Shown in pieces: positions 1-10,499 of a DNA stretch of 64,000 nucleotides; position 1 is the first letter of the stretch, and the number at the start of each line of letters is the position of its first letter. Below the pieces are notes generated by a model that worked only from the letters and a program-made list of their open reading frames with translations, had not been told where the DNA came from and searched no databases. Origin of the DNA: Rhabditoides inermis (Eukaryota; Nematoda; Chromadorea; Rhabditida; Rhabditidae); the NCBI GenBank assembly GCA_963966185.1, contig CAWZYM010000217.1:248001-312000 (forward strand), read 5' to 3'. The translations under genes and the position numbers were made by a program.

Positions 1-475
1 CCGCTAATTAGGTGATCAGGGTCGTCGACGCGATCTTCTTGTCGATGTTTTTAAAAAGCGTAAACATAGTGGATTCTTACTCTTTAGAATAGCCATTCTG
101 ACCACAGTAAATATGAGGTGATTTAAGGTTGAGTAAGTGAATATTGTGCGGATACTGTATGGTCTTCATTGTAGTCGCTAGTTTCAAGGTTATGTTTGCA
201 ATTATTTGTTGTGTTATTGATTGGTTGTGTTCAAGATTACTAGTTTTGGTCGTGGACTGTCTCTGTAGAATGATGTTTATGTTTAGGTCAGCGGCGGTAG
301 GGTGGAGTGTCCTTTGTATTCGAAGCGTCTGTATATTGTTTTACTGTTGCTATAAGTGGCTGCTTAGATGTAACTGTTTGCTGATCAATATGAATTGCAG
401 AATCTCCGCGCAGGGAGACTTTGTGGGAATACATTTCTGTAACGGCTACTAATTACTTCATTTTCTTTTTTTTAG
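1..475 (+). other. Intron of the WDFY3-like gene
   Basis: No exon is convincing here. The stretch ends in a polypyrimidine tract and AG at 474-475, directly before the first recognisable WDFY3 exon, so it reads as intron. The upstream exons must lie outside the window. Confidence 0.6.
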
Positions 476-2757
476 ACACGGTGTTCCTGTCGCTGCGCCT
501 TCTTCTGTCTCTTCTCTCTCACGCGGGTCTGCTGCACAAGTTCCGTGAGGGCAGCGGCAACGGAGGCTGGCTGGCAGATGCCGACAGCGTCGTCCGCAAC
601 AGGGTCGCGGTGGGTGCAAGGGGCACAGGCGCAGGGTGGACACATGCCTCCAGATTGTGCTTGGCTTCTCTGTCTCCTCGTCGTCCGGATCCGTCGGCGC
701 TCCCATCGACATCAACCCGGAGCTGGCCAACTGCTGCGGGTTCGCCGCCCTCGAACACATCATGGCCCACCATGCCCATCGGTCAGTACAGTTACGATAG
801 GAGAATAATTTAAACTACGTCACTTCCTTATGATTACGATGGGAGAATAATTCGATCTCCGACACTTCCTTAGGATTACGATAGGATAATAATTTGATCT
901 AGGACACTTCATGAGAATTGTTTCAATAATAAAAAAAATAATTGTGTTGTTTTTGTGCAGCCCGCACTGCTACATCGCGATGCTGTCTCTGCTGGTGGGG
1001 CAGCCAGTGAAGGAACTGCGCGTTGTGGAGGCGTTCGACGTGGACATGGTGTGGACACGCGTGTTCGGACTGGCCAGCAGCTCCTCCGTCTACGGAGCCA
1101 TACAGGCCGCAGAGTTCTGCATGGACGCCCTGCTGCCCCTACTCGCCATGATCCGAACCGCCATTCACAGCGAGGTGGGTGGGTACGAGGTGTGGTACGT
1201 GCTTATGGCTGTATCGAGTTTGGTTAGTCTAGCCTCTATCTCATTTGCCTGTCTATGATCATTTGTGGTTGTCTATGTTGCCGTATAAAAGCGGCCGGTG
1301 TGATCTCATAAATGACTTACTCTCTCCCTGAACTCGTCTTGTTTACTCGAAGGGAGCAGTTTGGATGTTTATGGTGTATTTTGAGTGTAGCTTAGGATGA
1401 ATGAATTGCTGAGTGAGCGGTATGGCTTGTCTCTTGCAGGGCGAGCCATCCCCATCCGCATCGGCACCCGCGGGCTGGCACACTGCCTATCCATGCGCAG
1501 TCCTCCAGATGCTGTCCTTCTTCTATCGGTTCGTATCGTGCACATGTTTTGTGTTGCACTAATAGATCTTTGTTCCAGAACTCTCCGACCTTCTTTGTGG
1601 CCGCACATTCGGACGAGTTCATTCACGCTCTTTTCGGCACGCTCATTCGTGAGTTTTTTTTTTTAAGAATCCAATTGTTTGTAAAAGTAAGCTGTCTGCG
1701 CGGTTTTGTATTATATTGTTAGATTAATTACTCTTGTGAGTTATTGTCATTTTGTTTTTTTATAAACGTATTGAATTTGAGCGGATCCGCCAGTCGGGGA
1801 GCGGCCTCAGAGCACCGCAGCCCAGACAGCGAGAGGGCGAGGGAAGGTGAGTGCACTTCCTCCTAGGGTTCTTACTACCCTGTCCATGCGTTCAGTGTGC
1901 TAATATCATGTATCCGTTCCAGTGCTGTCGTCTGCTGCCGCGCGGGCCGTGCTTGAGCTCCTCAAGAGGGTCATGTGCGACGATGTGATGGTCAACACTG
2001 GCGCGAGGGCCAGCGACAGCCTCGTGGACGGCATTGTAGAGGTGCGCATCCATGCCTTCCTTCTCATGTTAATAATCAGTTTCAGAACATTTCTGAGAAC
2101 AGCTCTGTCCGCAAGGCGCAGTCTGCTGCCCTGACTCACCTGGTGCACGTGATGCTGGAGCACCTGGTGGGCACTGACCTGCTCGTCTCCTCCTCCCTGC
2201 CCCCCTCGCTGCCCCCTCAGTCGACGGCCGCAACAGGGCAGGCGGTGTTCTCCCTGGCACAGCGGGTGGTCGACGGGCTGTGGAACGGGCTGGTCAGGGA
2301 CGACCCCATGCGCGTCCTACACGCACTCTACAACATACACGCCATCGCCAGTCGCAAGGTGTGTGCCAGGGTGAATTGAGTGTGTGAAGGTTGCCCTTCA
2401 GGAGAACCGCCATACCCATAGACTCGGTCACTGTGGGGGTTCTGTTGGCGAGAAGATGGGAGATGATATGGAATGAAAAGGAACGTTTCAGTGCAAATGT
2501 TCGTGCTGGACGCTCTCGCATCGGTGGTGACGAAGAAGGTCGTGTTCCTCTCCAGCAACGAGGTGGGGAAGAGGGGAAGGGGAGGATGGACATCTTCTTT
2601 CTTTCCAGCCATGGTTCTTTGCGTGTCTCTCGCATCTCATATTCATGCTCTCTGTCACGCCGGATATTCTCTCATCCAAGCAGCACGATCCGTTGGAGAG
2701 GGCCAGTGCGCAGGTGAGGAGAGAGATAGGGAGGGGGGGAGAGAGAGAGAGAGGGAA

Positions 2758-2811
<54 letters not shown>

Positions 2812-5800
2812 GTCTGTCCAGGTCGCCATGTGTGCCTCCCGAGTGTGGTCGGACGTGTTGTGCGCGAAGAAGGCGCTGCTCGAGGAGGCGTTCAAGAAGA
2901 ACACGGTAGGCATACTGTAAATACTGCTGTAACACTCACCGACTTACCGTGCTTTAGGTGTGTGAGTTGAACGCTGCGCGCGCCCTGCTGGCTGCGTGTG
3001 CTGGCCAGCACTGGCATGCGTTCGTGGACCAGCAGCTGGCAGGGGTGGGAGGAGTGCCCGGACAGGGACAAGCAGGCAACGTCGCCGGACACATCGGACA
3101 GCACATCAGCTCGGTATGTTACGTGTGTGTGTGTGTTTGGGACTCGTCGTCGTTTGTTTACTTGTTTGTTTTCAGGAGATCAACCGCGTCGCGTCGGGTC
3201 TGTCTCGTTTCGCTGCCAAGCGCAACGAGGTTGTGATGATGTGGCTCAAGGTTTTTGTTTCATACATGCGGTCATCAAATTATGAACAATTTTAAACAAA
3301 GGTTGCTAAAACTAAAAAGTGACTTGGGTTAAAAATTATACGCCATGACGTCACGAAGTTGTGACGTTGTGACGTTGTTACATGGTGACATTGTGACGTT
3401 GCGATTGTGACTTTTCTAGTTGACCGACAGTTTCGAAGAGACTGACCGCTACCTAAATAGAAGTGATGAAAAGGTGGTGGGAAGAAAGGCGGGAGAAGAA
3501 TGAGGATGTGGCTCACAGGTACCACGAATGGCACGCACACGCGCGCAAGTGGTCTCTGCACGAGTGGGAGGAGGCAGAGGCAGAACTGACAAGGGAGAGA
3601 GGCATCTGGGGACCGGAGAAGGCATCCGTCCTCGACAAGTACAGGTGCGTGCGTGCTTGATGAAGTGACATCATATCTCATTTGTTCCATGCTACTTTCA
3701 GACTGGATACGACCGAGGGTCCGGCAAGGATTCGAAGGAAGATGGTTCCTAACAGGCACTTCTACCATCACTATCCATACAGACCGCATCTCGACAATCT
3801 CAATGCGGTGAGTATTAATATTTTATAGGTTATGCAAAATAGTAAACCAGACAAAAACCCAAAATTTTAGTCGCATTTCTAATTATGGTAAAATGACGTC
3901 ATTAGGGGCGGCGCGCAGCGACGCCCGTTTGTTTTGATGTGTGGCGCGCGCCACGTGCCACTCCCCAGCCACACACAATTTTCTCTATCCTAATACAATA
4001 TACTTAATTATAGTGGGTCCCTCATTTTCGAGGGCCAGCAGAAGGGTGTCCGTCATTCTTTTAGATCATTTTCGAGTCCATTGGGCACTCTCAAAATCTG
4101 TTGACCGGTATCGGTTGGCCGATCTGTGACGAGGAATTTATGGAAATGACTTGGAAATGAGCTGCGTCCCTACAGTATCCTCACATCTAGAAAACTTAAT
4201 AACTCTTTTAAAACTTTATGAAATTGTACAAAAATTTGATAGGATATGCCTGAATGGGTTATCTACAAAATGTGGATCGCAGATTGTGTGAAATAAATCT
4301 CAGAAGACAGATAATTAAGAAATGCTAATTACGTTGGAGTCATATCTTGAAATCCGTTAGTAATATTTATCGATATCAAGTATCTGCGTTGCATGGACAC
4401 CTATAGGAACTAATTCGAATCATTTTTGAAAGTATAGTGTTGTTGTGAATAGGAGTTCTCCCTTTGTACAGTCACGTTATACTTAATAACTTCATAGCCG
4501 TTTGTCCAAAACACTTCAAACTTTGTCAGTAGATAGTCCTTAACTTGTGGATCTTACATTTCTTTCAAACTTGTGGATCTTATATTTCTACTTTCATCTC
4601 TGGAAATACCGTATTGTTAAATATTTTGTAGCCCAACCCGCACTTTGAAAAATGATGCGCGGAGACAAACGCATTTGCATAATTTTCTCGATTGTCTGCG
4701 TCATTTCTTCTACTGCTGACCCTCGAAAACGGGGGACCCGCTATAGTACGTGTTACTTGTTAGAATATCACTTTGTAAGACCTATGAGTATGATTCGTGA
4801 AAGAAATATCGGTTGCGGAATTTAAAACAGCCACACTCGCGCTCTCCCGCTTTGCCACTAAACGTGTTTACGACGACGGTGTCCCTTCACGTAAGCCCCG
4901 CCCACTGCACGCCCGCTCATTGGTCGCTCTCACCACTTGTGTGCGCACTCTGGTTGGCCTAGCGCTTGCCCCGTTTCGTGCTCACCTACTCTCATGGCGG
5001 CTCGTCGTCTCACGAGCGAGCGCTCTCTGCTCACTCTCAATTCAATTCAATTGTTCAATTGTTCTCTCTCTTCCCGTGCGATTCCAGTTCGAAAATAGTG
5101 CAGCCGGCAGGGTGAGAGGGCCCAAATTTTGGCGCGAAAATTCTGGGGGTGGTGTGTGCGAGCGGAGTGGAGAGTGTGAAGTGAGCATGTTCAGGATAGG
5201 TTTTCGAATGTTCCTAATATTGATACATTCGCAGGTAACTTATCAACATGTTCGGCACATACAACCTGAAAAAAGCTGCGTGCGAAGGTGGCCATCTCGC
5301 GGGACTCTGCTCTGTACTGGACTGCCATGGCTGCGAGGTGAGAAGAGGGGAGAGGGAGAAGGGGGAGACATTGACTCCAATCCCCCTCGTCAGACGCCGC
5401 CGCACCCTCGACTCGCGCATCCTCGATCAGTCGGAGAATGTGCGCACGCCGGCAGGAGACGACGCACTGCCCCGCATCGTCGCCGACCTAGACCGTACGT
5501 TTATCGCCTTTTTCCCTTTTATCTCCTTCTTACTTTTACTTTCGCGCAAGACTTGTAAGATATTAATACGGTATTATTTCTACATGTGCTGTTTCAGAGC
5601 TGAACTCGTCGCTCATCCGTCGCCTCTCCATCAAACCGGCTGGTTCGTCGGAGCAGGAGAATGGACACGAGATGGAGGAGGAGGAAGAGAAGAGAGACGG
5701 AGCGGTGGTGGAGAAGAAAGAGGAGAAGGAGGCGAGTCTGGATGACGAGAGGAGCGAGACGAGTGGGAGCACGAACACGGAGAAGGGCGAGGGGAAGAGG

Positions 5801-7002
5801 GAGGAGAAGGAGGAGGAGGGGCGGGAGGAGGCCGACCGGAGGAAGCGGGGGCCCGACAACCAGACACTGCTGCGACTGCTCGAACAGGGAGAGCAGCTCC
5901 ACTCCATGTTCAGGACGGCCAGGATACAGGCACGTTTGTTTACTTGGATATGGTCTGATACACAATCATAATGATATGAATCATACAGTAGTGCCTAAGA
6001 TGCTAGATACATGCTAGATACGGAAAGACGATACTTGATCGATAATCATTCCTGGACCATTAGAGTACCATTCTTGACGTGTGAGCTCCGGGTTTTCCTT
6101 TGCTTCCATGCCAATCAATATCTCCTCGCGCCATAGCTGCTTCCACACGAGGGTACTTCCCGCCGCCTCACTGGTTACTCGGGAAGGATTCTTGTCGATG
6201 ACCGATCATTCGGTGGCGGCGGGGAAAAATGAGGACCCGACCGCACACCGCGGGGAAGAGAAAAAAAATTATTATTTCTTCCTCTCTCGCATCGCGCGGT
6301 CGGGTCGAAATGATCTTCCCCCAGTACCCTTGAGCAAGGCGGGGAATAGCTCAAGAGAACGCTGTCTTCCTACCCCGCGGAGTTACTATTGTGGATTATA
6401 ATGGAAGGAAAGGAACACCCGGAGCCCCACTATCGTCTATAATGGTATCTAATTATAATGGATTATGGAAGGGAAATCGAATGATTATCGACTGAATATC
6501 GATCTAATATCGACTTTCGATTTCGACCTTCGACCTCCCCTTTCCCGTTGCTAAACCCCGTTGCTAAACTGTGTTTCTCCCAGCGCTTAGCCCTTGTGGT
6601 GTACCGTATGCACTTGTTGTATAGTCAGGATATAGCGATTCTGGATAAATGATTGATTGATTGATTGGTCTGATACAAAGTAGAGATGTCAGATGTCAAC
6701 CACACAAGTGACATGGTAACTTGTATTGGAAAAATGCTAGGTGGATGTGCTGTAGGGTTTGGAGGTGGCAGAGGGTCTGTTGCTGTTTGGAAGGGAGCAC
6801 TTCTATGTCGTCGACGGGTTCACTCTCCTCAAAACTCAAAACGAGGGAAATCAGAGATCTCTACTACTTGCCTCTGGAGTAAGTACTTCTACTCGAGAGA
6901 TGGAGAGGGGGGGGGGAGAAGGGAGAGAGATGGAGAGGGGGAGAGCAGGTGAAAAGATCTTAAAGAGAATGATGCTCGTTCAGCTACGATGACATACGCG
7001 AG
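476..7002 (+). CDS. WDFY3: WDFY3/Alfy-like BEACH-family protein, partial and interrupted
   Basis: Large scaffold protein of selective autophagy (family knowledge). Exons seen: 476-603, 654-781, 961-1174, 1440-1532, 1579-1648, about 1811-1846, 1923-2041, 2086-2358, 2492-2562, 2609-2713, 2822-2905, 2958-3113, 3176-3250, 3461-3644, 3702-3807, 5276-5337, 5394-5494, 5598-5929, 6756-6878 and a stub at 6984-7002. Residues track human WDFY3 in order: LLSHAGLLHKFREGSGNGGW, then VVDGLWNGL, ERGIWGP, LDTTEGPARIRRKM, NQTLLRLLEQGEQ and EGLLLFGREHFYVVDGF. The N-terminal part lies upstream of the window. The PH-BEACH start is reached, but the BEACH, WD40 and FYVE parts are absent. The first intron is only 50 bp. 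The intron after 5929 starts with GC, not GT. Exon 6756-6878 has a 7-bp tandem duplication that breaks the frame, and the next exon diverges after YDDIRE, so this copy looks truncated or misassembled. Family assignment is firm; intactness is doubtful. Confidence 0.92.
2740..2812 (+). repeat. GA microsatellite in a WDFY3 intron
   Basis: Nearly pure (GA)n inside the short intron between the exons ending at 2713 and starting at 2822. It takes up most of that intron. Confidence 0.9.
3902..5274 (+). mobile_element. Dispersed element 'A', copy 1 (interrupted by a MITE)
   Basis: The sequence from TTAGGGGCGGCGCGCAG to AACCTGAAAAA recurs in the same orientation at 45937-46567. Without the internal 733-bp MITE the copy is about 640 bp, against about 631 bp for the other. 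The right part looks promoter-like: CCAAT-type boxes (ATTGGTCG), a GC box (CCCGCCC) and a palindromic TTTTGGCGCGAAAA core at about 5128-5143. I saw no terminal inverted repeat and no coding capacity. It fills a WDFY3 intron, and its right end abuts the acceptor of exon 5276-5337. Confidence 0.8.
4011..4743. mobile_element. MITE 'B' nested in element A, with TA target duplication
   Basis: Terminal inverted repeats of about 24 bp begin TAGTGGGTCCC on the left and, read inward, TAGCGGGTCCC on the right. TA flanks both ends. The homologous site in the other copy of element A (near 46044) has a single TA and no insert, so the empty site is visible. The TA duplication and TIR style fit a Tc1/mariner-type non-autonomous element. 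I see no transposase. Confidence 0.85.
6314..6665 (+). mobile_element. Dispersed repeat with GATT tail (LINE/SINE-like 3' end), copy 1
   Basis: Similar over its length to 14480-14790 and ends in a short (GATT)n tail, typical of LINE or SINE 3' ends. It sits in the intron between WDFY3 exons 5598-5929 and 6756-6878. The element may extend left to about 6060, where GC-rich non-exonic sequence continues. Confidence 0.65.
6774..7002 (+). repeat. Inverted repeat A, left arm (WDFY3 exon fragment)
   Basis: 229 bp whose reverse complement is found at 7486-7720. It carries the end of one WDFY3 exon, an intron with a poly-G run, and the first 19 bp of the next exon. The arms differ mainly in the length of the G/C run. 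Both contain the same 7-bp frameshifting duplication. Confidence 0.95.
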
Positions 7003-7485
7003 CAACTGATTGAAAGTTGTAATTATTTTGAAAAAGTAGCGTACCACGTTTCAGTCCTCCCCCTCCTCCCCCGAGGCACACTTGGTCGTCTCTCACTCGT
7101 CCCTTCTGCCCCTTCCACTCCAATACGTCTCCCTTCTCCTCTTCCTCACACTCGCATTCCTACACCTACTCTCACTAGCCGCACAGTTCCTACACCTATA
7201 TCTATCACTGTGCCGGTCAGTACTACTTCCAACAATACAAGATATGGCTGACGAGAGACCACATCACATTCAATTGTCCAGAATACACTCAGCCTAAGGG
7301 GCACCGCTATTAATGACAGCTTGATCGAACCTATCCTTCCAGTCCGCACGTGGTGCCGCGCTTCTCTTCCCCGTCTCGCACGGCCATCTGGCTCACGTGC
7401 GCCGCTTCGCTGCTTCTCATCTATCAGGCTGCGCTCACCCGATTCCTCCCCTCCGTGTCATCGAGATCAGACTACAACCAAGCAT
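7003..7485. other. Spacer between the WDFY3 inverted arms
   Basis: 483 bp of C-rich sequence that does not continue the WDFY3 exon on either side. One + frame from about 7193 reads like protein, with a hydrophobic segment (AIWLTCAASLLLIYQAALT) near 7378-7434. It contains adjacent TAA and TGA codons near 7312, so a gene cannot be claimed. Confidence 0.5.
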
Positions 7486-7720
7486 CTCGCGTATGTCATC
7501 GTAGCTGAACGAGCATCATTCTCTTTAAGATCTTTTCACCTGCTCTCCCCCTCTCCATCTCTCTCCCTTCTCCCCCCCCCCCCCCCCTCTCCATCTCTCG
7601 AGTAGAAGTACTTACTCCAGAGGCAAGTAGTAGAGATCTCTGATTTCCCTCGTTTTGAGTTTTGAGGAGAGTGAACCCGTCGACGACATAGAAGTGCTCC
7701 CTTCCAAACAGCAACAGACC
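7486..7720 (-). pseudogene. Inverted fragment of the WDFY3-like gene (inverted repeat A, right arm)
   Basis: On the - strand this repeats WDFY3 exon sequence from GLLLFGREHFYVVDGF to the YDDIRE stub of the next exon. It joins the GA minisatellite directly at 7721 without the exon's own acceptor. It has the same TCAAAAC tandem duplication as the + copy, so that mutation predates the inversion. It cannot encode a working protein. It could be a true rearrangement or an assembly fold-back. Confidence 0.85.
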
Positions 7721-10450
7721 TGGTAAGACGGCACCAGAATCGAGGGGAGGGCGAGAGAGAAGGAGGGGCAGTGGAGGGAGGGGGCGAGAGAGAAGGAGGA
7801 GCAGTGGAGGGAGGGGGCGGGAGAGGAGGAGGAGCAGAGGAGGGAGGGGGCGGGAGAGGAGGAGGAGCAGAGGAGGGAGGGGCGACGTGGTAAGACGGCA
7901 CCAAAATCGAGGGGAGGGCGAGAGAGAAGGAGGGGCAGTGGAGGGAGGGGGCGAGAGAGAAGGAGGAGCAGAGGAGGGAGGGGGCGGGAGAGGAGGAGGA
8001 GGAGCAGAGGAGGGAGGGGCGACGTGGTAAGACGGCACCAGAATCGAGGGGAGGGCGAGAGAGAAGGAGGGGCAGTGGAGGCAGTGGAGGGAGAGGGCGA
8101 GAGAGAAGGAGGAGCAGTGGAGGGAGGGGGCGGGAGAGGAGGAGGAGCAGAGGAGGGAGGGGACGGGAGAGGAGGAGGAGCAGAGGAGGGAGGGGCGACG
8201 TGGTAAGACGGCACCAGAATCGAGGGGAGGGCGAGAGAGAAGGAGGGGCAGTGGAGGCAGTGGAGGGAGAGGGCGAGAGAGAAGGAGGAGCAGTGGAGGG
8301 AGGGGGCGGGAGAGGAGGAGGAGCAGAGGAGGGAGGGGACGGGAGAGGAGGAGGAGCAGAGGAGGGAGGGGCGACGTGGTAAGACGGCACCAGAATCGAG
8401 GGGAGGGCGAGAGAGAAGGAGGGGCAGTGGAGGGAGAGGGCGAGAGAGAAGGAGGAGCAGTGGAGGGAGGGGGCGGGAGAGGAGAAGGAGCAGAGGAGGG
8501 AGGGGACGGGAAAGAAGGAGAAGTAGTGGAGGCAGTGGAGGGAGAGGGCGAGAGAGGAGAAGGAGCAGAGGAGGGAGGGGACGGGAGAGAAGGAGGAGCA
8601 GAGGAGGGAGGGGCGACGTGGTAAGACGGCACCAGAATCGAGGGGAGGGCGAGAGAGAAGGAGGGGCAGTGGAGGCAGTGGAGGGAGAGGGCGAGAGAGA
8701 AGGAGGAGCAGTGGAGGGAGGGGGCGGGAGAGGAGGAGGAGCAGAGGAGGGAGGGGACGGGAGAGGAGGAGGAGCAGAGGAGGGAGGGGCGACGTGGTAA
8801 GACGGCACCAGAATCGAGGGGAGGGCGAGAGAGAAGGAGGGGCAGTGGAGGCAGTGGAGGGAGAGGGCGAGAGAGAAGGAGGAGCAGTGGAGGGAGGGGG
8901 CGGGAGAGGAGAAGGAGCAGAGGAGGGAGGGGACGGGAAAGAAGGAGAAGTAGTGGAGGCAGTGGAGGGAGAGGGCGAGAGAGGAGAAGGAGCAGAGGAG
9001 GGAGGGGACGGGAGAGAAGGAGGAGCAGAGGAGGGAGGGGCGACGTGGTAAGACGGCACCAGAATCGAGGGGAGGGCGAGAGAGAAGGAGGGGCAGTGGA
9101 GGCAGTGGAGGGAGAGGGCGAGAGAGAAGGAGGAGCAGTGGAGGGAGGGGGCGGGAGAGGAGGAGGAGCAGAGGAGGGAGGGGACGGGAGAGGAGGAGGA
9201 GCAGAGGAGGGAGGGGCGACGTGGTAAGACGGCACCAGAATCGAGGGGAGGGCGAGAGAGAAGGAGGGGCAGTGGAGGCAGTGGAGGGAGAGGGCGAGAG
9301 AGAAGGAGGAGCAGTGGAGGGAGGGGGCGGGAGAGGAGGAGGAGCAGAGGAGGGAGGGGACGGGAGAGGAGGAGGAGCAGAGGAGGGAGGGGCGACGTGG
9401 TAAGACGGCACCAGAATCGAGGGGAGGGCGAGAGAGAAGGAGGGGCAGTGGAGGGAGGGGGCGAGAGAGAAGGAGGAGCAGAGGAGGGAGGGGGCGGGAG
9501 AGGAGGAGGAGGAGCAGAGGAGGGAGGGGCGACGTGGTAAGACGGCACCAGAATCGAGGGGAGGGCGAGAGAGAAGGAGGAGCAGTAGAGGGAGGGGGCG
9601 AGAGAGAAGGAGGAGCAGTGGAGGGAGGGGGCGGGAGAGGAGGAGGAGCAGAAGAGGGAGGGGGAGGGAGAGGAGGAGGAGCAGAGGAGGGAGGGGCGAC
9701 GTGGTAAGACGGCACCAGAATCGAGGGGAGGGCGAGAGAGAAGGAGGGGCAGTGGAGGGAGGGGGCGAGAGAGAAGGAGGAGCAGTGGAGGGAGGGGGCG
9801 GGAGAGGAGGAGGAGCAGAGGAGGGAGGGGGCGGGAGAGGAGGAGGAGGAGCAGAGGAGGGAGGGGCGACGTGGTAAGACGGCACCAGAATCGAGGGGAG
9901 GGCGAGAGAGAAGGAGGGGCAGTGGAGGGAGGGGGCGAGAGAGAAGGAGGAGCAGTGGAGGGAGGGGGCGGGAGAGGAGGAGGAGCAGAGGAGGGAGGGG
10001 GCGGGAGAGGAGGAGGAGGAGCAGAGGAGGGAGGGGCGACGTGGTAAGACGGCACCAGAATCGAGGGGAGGGCGAGAGAGAAGGAGGGGCAGTGGAGGGA
10101 GGGGGCGAGAGAGAAGGAGGAGCAGTGGAGGGAGGGGGCGGGAGAGGAGGAGGAGCAGAGGAGGGAGGGGGCGGGAGAGGAGGAGGAGGAGCAGAGGAGG
10201 GAGGGGCGACGTGGTAAGACGGCACCAGAATCGAGGGGAGGGCGAGAGAGAAGGAGGGGCAGTGGAGGGAGGGGGCGAGAGAGAAGGAGGAGCAGTGGAG
10301 GGAGGGGGCGGGAGAGGAGGAAGAGCAGAGGAGGGAGGGGGCGGGAGAGGAGGAGGAGGAGCAGAGGAGGGAGGGGCGACGTGGTAAGACGGCACCAGAA
10401 TCGAGGGGAGGGCGAGAGAGAAGGAGCAGTGAAGGGAGGGGGCGAGAGAG
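7721..10450. repeat. GA-rich minisatellite array with about 16 higher-order units
   Basis: Units begin GGTAAGACGGCACCAGAATC, at about 7722, 7891, 8026, 8202, 8378, 8620, 8796, 9047, 9223 and onward to about 10385. Lengths are mostly 135, 167-176 or 242-251 bp. Each is built from subrepeats of about 30 bp (GAGGGAGGGG plus AGGAGGAGCAG). All three - frames stay open for up to about 1,000 codons (Pro/Ser/Leu-rich), which is expected for a purine-only strand and is not evidence of a gene. A shorter inverted piece of the same array lies at 26772-27130. Confidence 0.93.
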
Positions 10451-10499
10451 GAGAAGCAGTGGCCCAACACGCATGAGGGTGAATGATAGCGGGAGTAGT

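Noticed and set aside
5563..6017. Open frames opposite the acidic WDFY3 exon
   Set aside because: They mirror the Glu/Lys-rich coding exon 5598-5929 on the other strand and in other frames.
7345..7470. Possible ionotropic-receptor membrane helix
   Set aside because: A hydrophobic stretch preceded by R and followed by TRFLPSV looked similar, but there are stops upstream and no other receptor motif nearby.
8024..9403. Series of 60-85 residue frames MVRRHQNRGEGERE on +
   Set aside because: One per minisatellite unit. They mirror the repeat period and have no gene signals.
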